Assembly (NCBI GenBank): GCA_963777915.1 | Contig: CAVZSH010000009.1 | Location: forward strand, 62,001-126,000 | Reading direction: 5' to 3' | DNA from: CAVUPF01 sp963777915 | GTDB taxonomy: Bacteria; Actinomycetota; Thermoleophilia; Solirubrobacterales; 70-9 | Length of the DNA: 64,000 bases | Shown here: positions 50,156 through 58,637 of the stretch, one piece after another | Numbering within the stretch: position 1 is the first letter of the stretch | Layout of the letters: every line of letters begins with the position of its first letter | Program-made: the position numbers and the translations under genes | Notes under the pieces: model-generated | Database searches by the model: none | Seen by the model: only the letters and a program-made list of their open reading frames with translations | Told to the model about the DNA's origin: nothing

Positions 50156-52117
50156 CTAAGCGGCGGGCTGCTCCAATGCCCCGCCGCCTGGCGCGCCGGC
50201 GCCGCACAGGTAGGTGTGGCGACCGGGCCGGGCCGGGCCGCAGCCGGGCAGGGCGACCCTGCCGCGGGTGCCGCGGGGGGCGTCGACGGTCACCCGAAGC
50301 CCGCCCCGCACCCGCCTCCAGCCGACCCCGAGCGAGCCGTAGGGGGTGCCGACGCTGCCACGGGCGAAACGTAGCCCGATCGGCTGGGGTTCGACCGTCC
50401 AGGTCCGCCAGCCGGGGCTGGTCGGGCGCATGCCGAGCACGTAGGCCGAGAGCGCGTAGGTGGGCGCCGTGCTCCAGCCGTGCGCCAGCGAGGTGCGGCC
50501 GGCGCTGAGGCGGCCGTGGTCCAGCCGCAATGGGCGCCCGTCGAGTGCCATCGCCTCCCACATCGTGCCGGGGCCGGCGCGAACCATGTGGCCCCAGAGC
50601 GCTTCCATCATCTGGCGCGCTTCGGCGCCGCGGTGGTGCTGGAGCAGCGCGATCAGCTGCCAGCCCGAGATGAAGGGTGAGATGAAGCGTTCGGCGTAGG
50701 GGTCTTCGACTTCGACGGTGAGGGGCCCGTAGGGGCTGGAGAGCCGCGCCGCGAGGCCGTCGAGCACCCCTTCCGCGCCTTCGCCGGCGATCCCCGAGAG
50801 CACCGCCTCCACGTTGGCGTCCTGAGGGTAGTCGCGGTAGCTCGTGCCGCCCACGAAGAGGCCGGCGCTCGGGTCATAGAGCCTGGCGCGCACCGCGGCG
50901 GAAATCTCCTCCGCTGTCGCTTCGTCGGCCGCCGCCGGCCCGGCTTCGCCGAGGCGGGCCTCGACGCCCGCCAGCTGGCGCAGCGCCGCCACCCAGAGAG
51001 CATTGGTGAAGGTGTCGGCTTCCTGGAGCGGGTCAAAGGCGCCCCAGCCGAAGGAGCCGCCGCGGAAGAGTCCGTCGGCGCCGAGGTGGGTGCGCAGGTA
51101 TTCGACCGCCAGCCCCATCGTCGGCAGCAGCGTACGGACGCGGCGGGCATCGCCGGAGAGCATGTAACGATCGCAGACAGACGCCACCCAGGCCGCGGTG
51201 TAGGAGGGCAGCGTCCCTTCGCTGGCCAACCCGGGCGGCGAGGAGCGAAGCGCCGCGGGGGGAGGCCCGTCGGCGGGACCGAGGCCCCGCGGGCAGCTTA
51301 TATCGAGGTCGGAGGCCATCGGGATGTAGCCGCTCGGCCACTGCTGGCAGGAGAACATCGCCAGCGAGCGTTCGATCGCGGCCGGCATCTGGCGCACCGT
51401 GTAGCTGCCGACCAGTGCCTCCATCTCCAGGTCGCCGAGCCAGACCAGCCGGTCGCGCTTTGCCCCGTCGATCACCACCGTGCCGCCGCGGCTGTGCGCG
51501 GTGTCGAGGTCCAACGTGTAGGCGCCTGCGTACCAGATGCGGTTGAGCAGCCTGCTGCTCGAGTAGAAGCGGCCCAGGTAGTCGCTGGGGCGCGGGTCGA
51601 TGTGCGAACTGCGGACGCGCAGGAAGTCAAGCGCAAATGAGCCGTGCGCTTCGAGCAGCACGTAGCGCTCACCGCCCCTGACCCCGGGCGATCGGAAGAG
51701 GCCGCGGTGGGTGATCAGGTCCGAGCGGGCGTAGTGCCTCGTTTCGTCGCTGAGGGAGCGCAAGGGGCCCATGTCGCCGCCCTTTCGGAGCTGTGAGCGC
51801 GACTCGCTGTAGGAGAGGCGAATCTGCCCGCGCGCCCTGCTCGCGCGCGCTTCGACCCAGCCGCCCACCTCCTTGCCCATGTCGATCACCAGGCGGGCGC
51901 CGCGCCGGATCTCGAGCTCGCGCCCCCCGGGCCGGAGCAGGCCGCGGGGCGTTCTCACCGCGCCGCCCAGGACCCGCACCGATCGAGGGTAAGAGAGGCC
52001 GGAAGGATTGTCGAGCACGAAACGGCGCCAGCCGGCGCTCGCCGCGGGCGCGAGGAGGAGGACGAGGGCGCAGGCGAAAGCCGCCGCCAACCCCCCGCGC
52101 AAAGCTCGTCCGATCAT
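50156..52117 (-). CDS. Secreted alpha-L-rhamnosidase-like protein (GH78 type)
   Basis: A 653-residue exported enzyme. A signal peptide (LAAAFACALVLLLAPAASA) is followed by a beta-sandwich region (to ~residue 190) and an (alpha/alpha)6 barrel. DGAKRDRLVWLGDLEMEAL contains the R-D-R-x-x-W-x-G-D motif of GH78, and GPGTMWEAMALDG supplies the second acid. LAHGWSTAPTYALSAYVLGM and the end beta-domain are also family-like. It probably removes L-rhamnose from glycans. It starts at MIGRALRGG; the extension upstream is rich in Arg/Pro and not coding. Confidence 0.75.
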   Translation of the reverse strand: MIGRALRGGLAAAFACALVLLLAPAASAGWRRFVLDNPSGLSYPRSVRVLGGAVRTPRGLLRPGGRELEIRRGARLVIDMGKEVGGWVEARASRARGQIRLSYSESRSQLRKGGDMGPLRSLSDETRHYARSDLITHRGLFRSPGVRGGERYVLLEAHGSFALDFLRVRSSHIDPRPSDYLGRFYSSSRLLNRIWYAGAYTLDLDTAHSRGGTVVIDGAKRDRLVWLGDLEMEALVGSYTVRQMPAAIERSLAMFSCQQWPSGYIPMASDLDISCPRGLGPADGPPPAALRSSPPGLASEGTLPSYTAAWVASVCDRYMLSGDARRVRTLLPTMGLAVEYLRTHLGADGLFRGGSFGWGAFDPLQEADTFTNALWVAALRQLAGVEARLGEAGPAAADEATAEEISAAVRARLYDPSAGLFVGGTSYRDYPQDANVEAVLSGIAGEGAEGVLDGLAARLSSPYGPLTVEVEDPYAERFISPFISGWQLIALLQHHRGAEARQMMEALWGHMVRAGPGTMWEAMALDGRPLRLDHGRLSAGRTSLAHGWSTAPTYALSAYVLGMRPTSPGWRTWTVEPQPIGLRFARGSVGTPYGSLGVGWRRVRGGLRVTVDAPRGTRGRVALPGCGPARPGRHTYLCGAGAPGGGALEQPAA

Positions 52118-52224
52118 CGTCTCGCCGCGGCATTCTGCCGGGGCGGGAGGCCGGCACGGTGCAGGGGCCCTGCGGTGGCGGCGCGAGCGATCGCCTGCGG
52201 GCCCTCGATCCGGCCCGCCACGCT

Positions 52225-53202
52225 TCAAGGCGCGGCAGATTTCAGGTTGAACGAACGCCGGTAGGCGGTCGGGGTGGTCGACGTGACGCGGCGGAAGTGC
52301 TCGCGCAGCGAGGCGCCAGTGCCGAAGCCGGCCCGCCAGGCGACATCGTCGATCGGCAGGTCGGACTCCTCGAGCAGGCGGCGGGCCTCCAGGACGCGCT
52401 GGGAGAGAAGCCAGCGCAGGGGCGTCGTGCCGGTCTCCTGAAGGAAGCGGCGGGCGAAGGTGCGGGGGCTGACCCCGGCGTGGGCGGCCAGGGCGGCGAC
52501 GTCGAGTGGCTCTGCGAGGCGCTCCGTCGCCCAGCGGCGCGTTGCCTCCAGCGACCCGTCCAAGCCGGCGGGCGGGCGCTTGATGAACTGCGCCTGGCCT
52601 CCCTCCCGCTGGGGCGCCGCGACCATGTGGCGCGCGACCCGATCCCCGACTGCCGCGCCGAAATCCTTGCGGATGACGTGGAGGCTGAGATCGATGCCGG
52701 CGCTGAGGCCGGCCGAGCTCATCACCTCGCCTTCGTCGACGTAGAGGGCCGACGGATCGACGTCGATCGCCGCAAAGCGGTCGGCCAGCTCGGCCGCCCA
52801 GGCCCAGTGCGTGGTCGCCCGCCGGCCGTCGAGCAGCCCCGCGTAGGCAAGGGCAAAGGCGCCGGTGCAGACCGAGACGACGCGGGCGCCGCGCCTGCCC
52901 GCCCGTCGCAGCGCGGCGATCGCCTCCTCGGGGGGCGGCTCCAGGACGGCGAAGTAGCCGGGGACGACGATCGTGTCCGCCCGAGCGAGCGAGCCGAGGC
53001 CGATCCGCGGCTTGACCGTGAAGTCAGTCGTGGTGCGCACCTCGGCTCCTCCCGGCGAGCAGGCCGAGAACCTGTAGAGCGGGGCGCCATCCGGCCGCGC
53101 CGCCAAGGTGAATGCCTGGGCTGGCGCCGCGAGGTCAAAGGCAACAAGGCCGTCGAGGCAGAGGGCAACCACCCGGTGCATTGGCAGTAATCTATCGAAC
53201 AT
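52225..53202 (-). CDS. GlxA-family AraC-type regulator with DJ-1/PfpI domain
   Basis: A 325-residue regulator. Residues ~8-175 form a DJ-1/PfpI-like domain with the nucleophile-elbow SVCTGAFALAYAGLLDG, and residues ~220-320 a double helix-turn-helix of the AraC family (VAALAAHAGVSPRTFARRFL and DVAWRAGFGTGASLREHFRR). Members usually sense a small molecule with the DJ-1 part. I start at MFDRLLP, which has AGGA seven bases upstream; MHRVV seven codons later is possible. It is divergent from a stand-alone DJ-1 gene, with ~39 bases between. Confidence 0.88.
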   Translation of the reverse strand: MFDRLLPMHRVVALCLDGLVAFDLAAPAQAFTLAARPDGAPLYRFSACSPGGAEVRTTTDFTVKPRIGLGSLARADTIVVPGYFAVLEPPPEEAIAALRRAGRRGARVVSVCTGAFALAYAGLLDGRRATTHWAWAAELADRFAAIDVDPSALYVDEGEVMSSAGLSAGIDLSLHVIRKDFGAAVGDRVARHMVAAPQREGGQAQFIKRPPAGLDGSLEATRRWATERLAEPLDVAALAAHAGVSPRTFARRFLQETGTTPLRWLLSQRVLEARRLLEESDLPIDDVAWRAGFGTGASLREHFRRVTSTTPTAYRRSFNLKSAAP

Positions 53203-53241
53203 TGGCAATCCTGCCTCTGGAACCGACGCCCCGGCGCCACC

Positions 53242-53895
53242 ATGATCTACCCCATGCAGATCGCCATCCTCCTTTTCGACAAGCTCACCGCCCTCGACGC
53301 AGTCGGCCCCTATGAGGTGCTGCGCTCGGTGCCGGGCTGGGAGGTCCGCTTCGTCGCCTCTGCCAAGGGTGAGGTGCGGACCGACAGCGCCGCGCTCGGC
53401 CTCAGCGCCGACTACTCCCTCGAGGAAGTCACCGCACCCGACGTCGTCCTCGTCCCGGGCGGCAAGGGCAGCCGGCCGCTGATGGAGGACGACGCGGTCC
53501 TCTCCTGGCTGCGCGCGGTCGATCGGGGAACCAGGTGGACGACCGCGGTCTGCACCGGCTCGCTGGTGCTCGGTGCCGCCGGACTGCTGGAGGGCAAGCA
53601 GGCTACCTGCCACTGGTTCTTCCTCGAGCAGCTGCGCGAGCTCGGCGCCGATCCGGTCGGCGGTCGCTTCGTGCAGGACGGCAAGACGATCACCGCCGCG
53701 GGGGTCTCGGCCGGGATCGACATGGCGCTGCACCTGGTCGCCCGGGAGGCCGGGCCAGAGGTCGCCCAGGCGGTCCAGCTCGGGATTGAGTACGACCCCC
53801 AGCCGCCCTTCGACGCCGGCTCCCCCGCCAAGGCCCCCGCCCCGATCGTCGAGGCCGTCACCGCGTTTTATATCGCCGCTGCGGAGCAGGAGTGA
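53242..53895 (+). CDS. DJ-1/PfpI-family protein
   Basis: A 217-residue cytoplasmic protein of the DJ-1/PfpI superfamily, similar to isocyanide hydratases. Key segments are FDKLTALDAVGPYEVLRSVPG, the nucleophile elbow TAVCTGSLVLGAAGLLEGK (Cys near residue 97) and a histidine in GKQATCHWFF. The T-A-V-C-T-G-S motif fits hydratase-like members better than proteases. Divergence from a GlxA-type regulator that carries the same fold suggests that the two form a sensor/enzyme pair. Confidence 0.85.
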   Translation: MIYPMQIAILLFDKLTALDAVGPYEVLRSVPGWEVRFVASAKGEVRTDSAALGLSADYSLEEVTAPDVVLVPGGKGSRPLMEDDAVLSWLRAVDRGTRWTTAVCTGSLVLGAAGLLEGKQATCHWFFLEQLRELGADPVGGRFVQDGKTITAAGVSAGIDMALHLVAREAGPEVAQAVQLGIEYDPQPPFDAGSPAKAPAPIVEAVTAFYIAAAEQE

Positions 53896-53955
53896 GCCCG
53901 CGCTCAGGCCCCAGCGCGGAGGCGCAGCCGCTGTGCCGCGCCCCCTTCGACGCCG

Positions 53956-55422
53956 CTAGGAGCCCCGCCTGAGCTCGACCGCTCGCGTTGCACGGGAACC
54001 GGGAATTGCAACCACGAGCTGGGCCTCGAGCTTGCCGCTTGCCTGCAGCAGTGGGCGACCTCGGGCGTTGAGGACTACCCGGTAGGTGTGGGAGCGACCG
54101 CCCGCCAGCCGGAAGGCGCGGCGGGCAACGGCGACGCGCACGACCCTTGTCCGTCCGCGCCTGGAGCGGATCGCCACCCGGACGCGGGAGCGCATCAGGA
54201 TCTGGCCGGGGCAGGTTTCGCCCGCCGGCCACCCGCAGCGAACCCCGACGCTCAGCGAGCCCGCGGTGGCACTGACACCTGAGACGGTAAGCGGCGGGAT
54301 GCTCGGCCCGGCTGCCGCGGCGCCCACGGTGGCCCCTTCGACGTAGTCGTTGTCGATGTTGATCGTCACCCCGCGATAGGTCTCGTTGTGGGCGCCGCGG
54401 TACTGGTGCAGACGTTGGTGACGAGCCCAGGCGCTGCTCGGGAGGTAGGGGTCGAGGGTGTTTGCCTCGCCGTTCCAGTTCGCGGTCCAGATATCGTCGG
54501 GCTCGCCGTAGCCGGTGCCGATTTCGCTCGCCAGGTCGGCGATTCCGGAGTCGCTGCTGCTGTAGACACCGGAGCTGTAGCCCAGCCCGTGCAGCCGCGC
54601 CGTCCAGGCGGCGAGAAAGGTGAGGGTGGCACGGCTGGCGCTCGTGGTCCGCGTGTAGCCCTCCATGTCGAAGTAGATCGGGCTGCCCGGCCCGATCCCG
54701 ACGCTGCGGGCCTCTTCGACGGCGTTCTCGGCGGCTTCGGTCCCCTGCTCGGTCGCATTGCTTGAGCCGAGCTTGGCGCAGCCGCCGCAGCTGCTGGTCG
54801 GCGCCTGGCGGCCGACGTAGAGGGGGATCGGGTGCCAGCCGGCAGCCAACTCGGTGCTCACCCAACCCGATGTCAGGTTCGGCTGGGCGCAGGCGCGGTT
54901 GACGCCGCCGATGTAGATGCCGAGGGCGCGATAGGGGGAGGCCGACCAGGCCGACATCGTCCGCGAGGAGGGCGTGGCGCAGGCATCGAAGCCGAGGCCG
55001 GTGAAGGGGGAGCCCGATCCGGGCGCGGTGGCCGAGCCGCCGGGGGTCGAGGCTCCCCCCGGCGCGGTCGAGGCCTGAGCGGCCCCCGCCGCAGCCCCCG
55101 GATCTAGGAGGATCGCCCGGCGCCGGCCGATGGCGTTGGCCGAGCAGCGCTGGTTTGCGGCCGGCCTCCCCAGGTAGACGGCACGGCGGTCGAGCCGCAC
55201 GCACATCCCGGGGTGCTCGGCAAGCCGGTAGACGGGCCATGATGCCGGTGTCCTGATGGCGCGGCCGCGGAAGTGGATCACCGCGACGCGCCCCCCAGCC
55301 CATGCCAGGGGCGGAGCGGCGAGCGCCTGCCACGCCGTCGCGAGGACAAACGCGGTTAGGGCTGCCGCCAACGCCAGCTCTCCGGCGCGCGCGACTGGTC
55401 GAGCGCGATCGGCCATATCCAT
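53956..55422 (-). CDS. Exported DUF1906 glycoside-hydrolase-like protein
   Basis: A 488-residue secreted protein. Residues 1-40 are a signal/anchor helix (LALAAALTAFVLATAWQALA). A low-complexity linker (GAAQASTAPGGASTPGGSAT) leads into a TIM-barrel domain of the Rv2525c/DUF1906 type: FTGLGFDACATPSS at its start, IYFDMEGY with a catalytic-type acid pair, GYSSGVYSSS and IDNDYVEG. The C-terminal ~110 residues are a basic beta domain. Such proteins are thought to act on the cell wall; activity is unproven. An ATG at 55422 is chosen, with GGAGG 11 bases upstream. Confidence 0.72.
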   Translation of the reverse strand: MDMADRARPVARAGELALAAALTAFVLATAWQALAAPPLAWAGGRVAVIHFRGRAIRTPASWPVYRLAEHPGMCVRLDRRAVYLGRPAANQRCSANAIGRRRAILLDPGAAAGAAQASTAPGGASTPGGSATAPGSGSPFTGLGFDACATPSSRTMSAWSASPYRALGIYIGGVNRACAQPNLTSGWVSTELAAGWHPIPLYVGRQAPTSSCGGCAKLGSSNATEQGTEAAENAVEEARSVGIGPGSPIYFDMEGYTRTTSASRATLTFLAAWTARLHGLGYSSGVYSSSDSGIADLASEIGTGYGEPDDIWTANWNGEANTLDPYLPSSAWARHQRLHQYRGAHNETYRGVTINIDNDYVEGATVGAAAAGPSIPPLTVSGVSATAGSLSVGVRCGWPAGETCPGQILMRSRVRVAIRSRRGRTRVVRVAVARRAFRLAGGRSHTYRVVLNARGRPLLQASGKLEAQLVVAIPGSRATRAVELRRGS

Positions 55423-55487
55423 ACCGAACACATCCTCCCCGGCGAGGTAGCGCTTTGCAGCATCCGGGTTGAGACGGGACGGATCGT

Positions 55488-57878
55488 TCAGGCGCCGGGC
55501 GGCGCCAGCAGGAGCTCCCGCCAGGGACCCTCGCCGACCATCGGCTGGGTGCGCCCAGCCAGCCAGTCGGCCTGAAGATCGTCGTAGTGGGGGCTGGCCG
55601 GGTGCCCGGACTGGCCGGTGAACGCCTGCCAACGGGAGCGCTTCGGGTCGGTGGGATCGGCAACCATCCGCCAGCTCGGCGCCCACACCGCCCGGTAGGG
55701 GTCATTGGGGTCATAGGCGATCTGGCTGATCGTCTCCTGCGCGCCGCCCGCCCGCAGGCGCCGGTTCAGCAGCCGCCGCAGCAGCGGGTTCGCGTCCCCC
55801 AGCGGGTGGGGGAACTCCATCTCGTGCACGCGGCCCCAGCTCCAGCCCTCGGGATCGGTGCCAAAGCGATCGCCGAGGTCATCCAGCGCCCCGCCCAGCG
55901 CCTCCAGCACCAACTCCTCCCAGGGGCGGCCGATCAGCTCCTCATCGCCTTGGGCCCAGAGCTCCATCAGGTGGGAGTGCCAGCGCCAGGGGGAGGCGAC
56001 GTGCGCCATGAAGCCGTTGTCGGCGCGGTCTAGCCAGCGCTCGGCCAGGTCGCGGTCGCCGATCGCCGCGCGCGCCACCTCACGCGCCAGGCGCAGCAGG
56101 AAGGCCTGATAGATCGTCCCGGCGACCGTGTCGGGGTCAAGCCGCCCGTCCCAGCTGCGCAGCCGCTCGATCGCGCTTCTCTCACGCTGCGCGGCGGGCC
56201 TCAGGCGGCCCAGCCGCCGCGCCACCTCCAGGCCGGGGATCGAGAGGACGTCGGACTGCATCGCCGCAAAGCCATCGAGGTCGTGCTTCTCGCTCGCCCG
56301 CAGCAGCTGCTCGATGCGCGCCGCGCGGAAACCGTCGAGCCAGTCGCTGGTGATGTGGTGGGGGTAGGAGTCGCCAACGATCCGGTTGTTGGCGGTGATC
56401 AGGAAGCCGCTCTCAGGATTAACCAGCTCGGGCAGCTCCTCGTAGGGAATCGTCCCCTCCCACTCAAACTCCCCGCTCCAGCCCGGCTTGGGCACATCCG
56501 GGCAGCCGCCGCGGCGCCGCGGCAGGTGACCGATCAGCTTGTAGCCGATCGAGCCGTGGCGGTCGGCCCAGACCAGGTTGGAGGCGGGCGAGGTGTGGCC
56601 CTCCAGCTCGCGGACCAGATCAGTTCCGGAGGTGATCTCATCCAGCCTGTAGATGCCGGGAAAGGCGGTCGGGGCATCGAGGGCGATCCAGCGCAGCGCC
56701 AGCGGCTCGGCGTCATCGGCGCCCAGCGCCTCGTTGACGATCGGCCCATGGTGGGTGATCCGCACCGCGAGGACCTCGGGGGCAGCGCGTCCCTTCACGG
56801 CGATCTCCTCGCGCACGATCTGAAGCGCTCGCCACTCGCCCTCGAACAGGTAGCGTTCTCCCTCGATCCTCTCGATGAAGAGGTCCTGGACGTCGGCCAG
56901 CACGTTGGTAAAGGTCCAGCAGACATCGTTGTTCTGGCCCATGTAGTGGCCGGGAAGACCGGGCAGCGAGGAGCCGCGGGTGAACCGCTCGCCGACCTGC
57001 AGGGAGATCTGGTACCAGATGCCCGGCATGCTCGGCGGCAGGTGCGGGTCGGCGGCGATCAGCGGCGCGCCGGTCGCGCTCAGCGCCCCCGAGACCGCCC
57101 AGTTGTTCGAGCCGCTCGCCTCGGGCGCCAGCCCGATCGAGCGTCGCACCGCGTCGATCTGCTCGGCGAGCCCGAGCCCGTCACCCGACCACGGTTCCTG
57201 GGTGACGATCGGGTTGGCGGCCGGGTAGCCGGGGTCGAGCTTGGCCGCCAGCTCGGGACCGAGCGCCCGCGCCATGTCGGAGCGCAAGAGCTCGCGCTCC
57301 CAGTTGGTCGAGAGGCCGAAGGAGAGCAGCTTGCCGAGGCTGAGGATGTCGACGGGACGCCAGGGCTCAAAGCCGAGCCGCAGCAGCTGCATCTCGAAGG
57401 GCAGCGCCTTGGCGCTCGCTGCCGCCGCGTTCACCCCCTCGCAGAAGCGCTCCAGCACGGCGGCGAGCGCCGGGTCAAGCGCCGCAGCCTCGCGCTCGGC
57501 GACGCGGCGCATCCCCAGGGTCCGCATCAGCCGATCGACCGGCAGGCCCTCTTCGCCCGCCATCTCGGAGAGCCTGCCGCTGACCACGCGGCGGTAGAAG
57601 TCCATCTGCCAGAGCCGATCCTGGCCGTGGCAGAAGCCCTGTGCGAACCAGAGATCGGAGCGGCTTTCAGCCTCGACGTGGGGGACGCCCCAGCGGTCGC
57701 GGCGCACCCGCACCGGCCCCTCAAGCCCGTCCAGCTCGATCGTCCCTTCCTGGCGGGGGAGCGGGCGGCGGGCCAGCCAGTGCCAGGCGGCGGCACTCGT
57801 CACGGCGGCGATGCCGGTGCCGGCGGCCCCGGCCAGCAACCCCGCCCGCGCCGCCCGCCTCTGGTCGAAGATGCTCAC
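55488..57878 (-). CDS. Penicillin acylase-family N-terminal-nucleophile hydrolase
   Basis: A 796-residue proenzyme. An N-terminal helix (AGLLAGAAGTGIAAVTSAAA) anchors or exports it. The alpha-chain part includes RDRWGVPHVEAESRSDLWFAQGF and GRLSEMAGEEGLP. The self-cleavage site is ASGSNNWAVSG, whose Ser (about residue 257) becomes the N-terminal nucleophile of the beta chain; NNDVCWTFTNV holds the oxyanion Asn. Substrates of such enzymes include penicillins, acyl-homoserine lactones and N-acyl amino acids; which one applies here is open. It is upstream of the DUF1906 gene on the same strand. Confidence 0.9.
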   Translation of the reverse strand: MSIFDQRRAARAGLLAGAAGTGIAAVTSAAAWHWLARRPLPRQEGTIELDGLEGPVRVRRDRWGVPHVEAESRSDLWFAQGFCHGQDRLWQMDFYRRVVSGRLSEMAGEEGLPVDRLMRTLGMRRVAEREAAALDPALAAVLERFCEGVNAAAASAKALPFEMQLLRLGFEPWRPVDILSLGKLLSFGLSTNWERELLRSDMARALGPELAAKLDPGYPAANPIVTQEPWSGDGLGLAEQIDAVRRSIGLAPEASGSNNWAVSGALSATGAPLIAADPHLPPSMPGIWYQISLQVGERFTRGSSLPGLPGHYMGQNNDVCWTFTNVLADVQDLFIERIEGERYLFEGEWRALQIVREEIAVKGRAAPEVLAVRITHHGPIVNEALGADDAEPLALRWIALDAPTAFPGIYRLDEITSGTDLVRELEGHTSPASNLVWADRHGSIGYKLIGHLPRRRGGCPDVPKPGWSGEFEWEGTIPYEELPELVNPESGFLITANNRIVGDSYPHHITSDWLDGFRAARIEQLLRASEKHDLDGFAAMQSDVLSIPGLEVARRLGRLRPAAQRERSAIERLRSWDGRLDPDTVAGTIYQAFLLRLAREVARAAIGDRDLAERWLDRADNGFMAHVASPWRWHSHLMELWAQGDEELIGRPWEELVLEALGGALDDLGDRFGTDPEGWSWGRVHEMEFPHPLGDANPLLRRLLNRRLRAGGAQETISQIAYDPNDPYRAVWAPSWRMVADPTDPKRSRWQAFTGQSGHPASPHYDDLQADWLAGRTQPMVGEGPWRELLLAPPGA

Positions 57879-57890
57879 TCCATCTGTGTA

Positions 57891-58637
57891 TCAGTTGGCC
57901 AGCCGACCAGACAGCCGCCCCTCCGCCTCGAGCTTTTGCAGGTGGGCCTCCATGACCAATGCCGCCACCGGGCGGACCTCATCGGGCACGTCGTCCCAGA
58001 CCTCGGCGAGCAGCGCCTCGCGGGAGCGCTCGCCGCGCTTGAGGGCGGCGAGCAGGCGGCGCTCGCGCATCTCGCGGTGCTCGACGTACTCGGCGAGCTT
58101 CGCCGCGGGGTCGGTCACCCACGGCCCGTGGCCTGGGCAGATCAACTCGATCGGCTCGGCTTGCAGCAGCCGCAGCGAGTCCAGGTAGGCGGCGAGCGAG
58201 CCGCCGTCGGGCGGGACGAAGGTCGAGCCCTCGCCCAGCACCAGATCGCCGCTGAAGCAGACACCGTCGGCGCTCAGAAGGCAGACGTGATCGGCGGCGT
58301 GGCCGGGGGTGGCGAGCGCCCGCAGGCCGCCGTACTCGGTGCCGTCCTCCGCTAGGACCACCTCGACCCCGAGTCGCTCGGCGCCGGCTGCATGATCGCC
58401 ATGGCTGTGGGTGAGCAGGACCGCGCCGATCCCACCGCGCTCCTGCGCCGCCGTGCGGATCGCCGCGAGGTGGCCGGCATGGTCGGGGCCGGGGTCGATC
58501 ACCGCGCACGGCGCCGATCCGTAGAGGTAGGTGTTCGTCCCCGCCAGCGTCATCGGCCCCGGATTGGGAGCAGTGATGCAAAGTACCTCCGGATGGCCCG
58601 GGGCCGGCTCGGGGCGCGCTGCGCTGCCCTCGCTCAG
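57891..58637 (-). CDS. Metallo-beta-lactamase-fold hydrolase
   Basis: A ~248-residue enzyme of the glyoxalase II/LACTB2-like group. The first strand is ITAPNPGPMTLAGTNTYLYG, the zinc motif LLTHSHGDHAAGAERLG, and later ligands are in ATPGHAADHVCLLSAD and CFSGDLVLGEG and PGHGPWVTDP. The C-terminal helices (REMRERRLLAALKRGERSRE) match LACTB2-like endoribonucleases or hydrolases. The first standard start, an ATG at 58553, lies inside the first motif. A CTG at 58637 overlaps the WYL gene stop as CTGA and fits as the true start. No ATG, GTG or TTG occurs between them. Confidence 0.82.
   Translation of the reverse strand: MSEGSAARPEPAPGHPEVLCITAPNPGPMTLAGTNTYLYGSAPCAVIDPGPDHAGHLAAIRTAAQERGGIGAVLLTHSHGDHAAGAERLGVEVVLAEDGTEYGGLRALATPGHAADHVCLLSADGVCFSGDLVLGEGSTFVPPDGGSLAAYLDSLRLLQAEPIELICPGHGPWVTDPAAKLAEYVEHREMRERRLLAALKRGERSREALLAEVWDDVPDEVRPVAALVMEAHLQKLEAEGRLSGRLAN

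Noticed and set aside
53858..55714. A 618-residue frame overlapping the DUF1906 gene on the same strand.
   Set aside because: It is out of frame with the recognisable TIM-barrel motifs and very Arg/Pro-rich; the frame at 53956-55422 explains the region.
56283..58355. A 690-residue plus-strand open frame.
   Set aside because: It is antisense to penicillin acylase and the MBL gene, and its product has no domain pattern.
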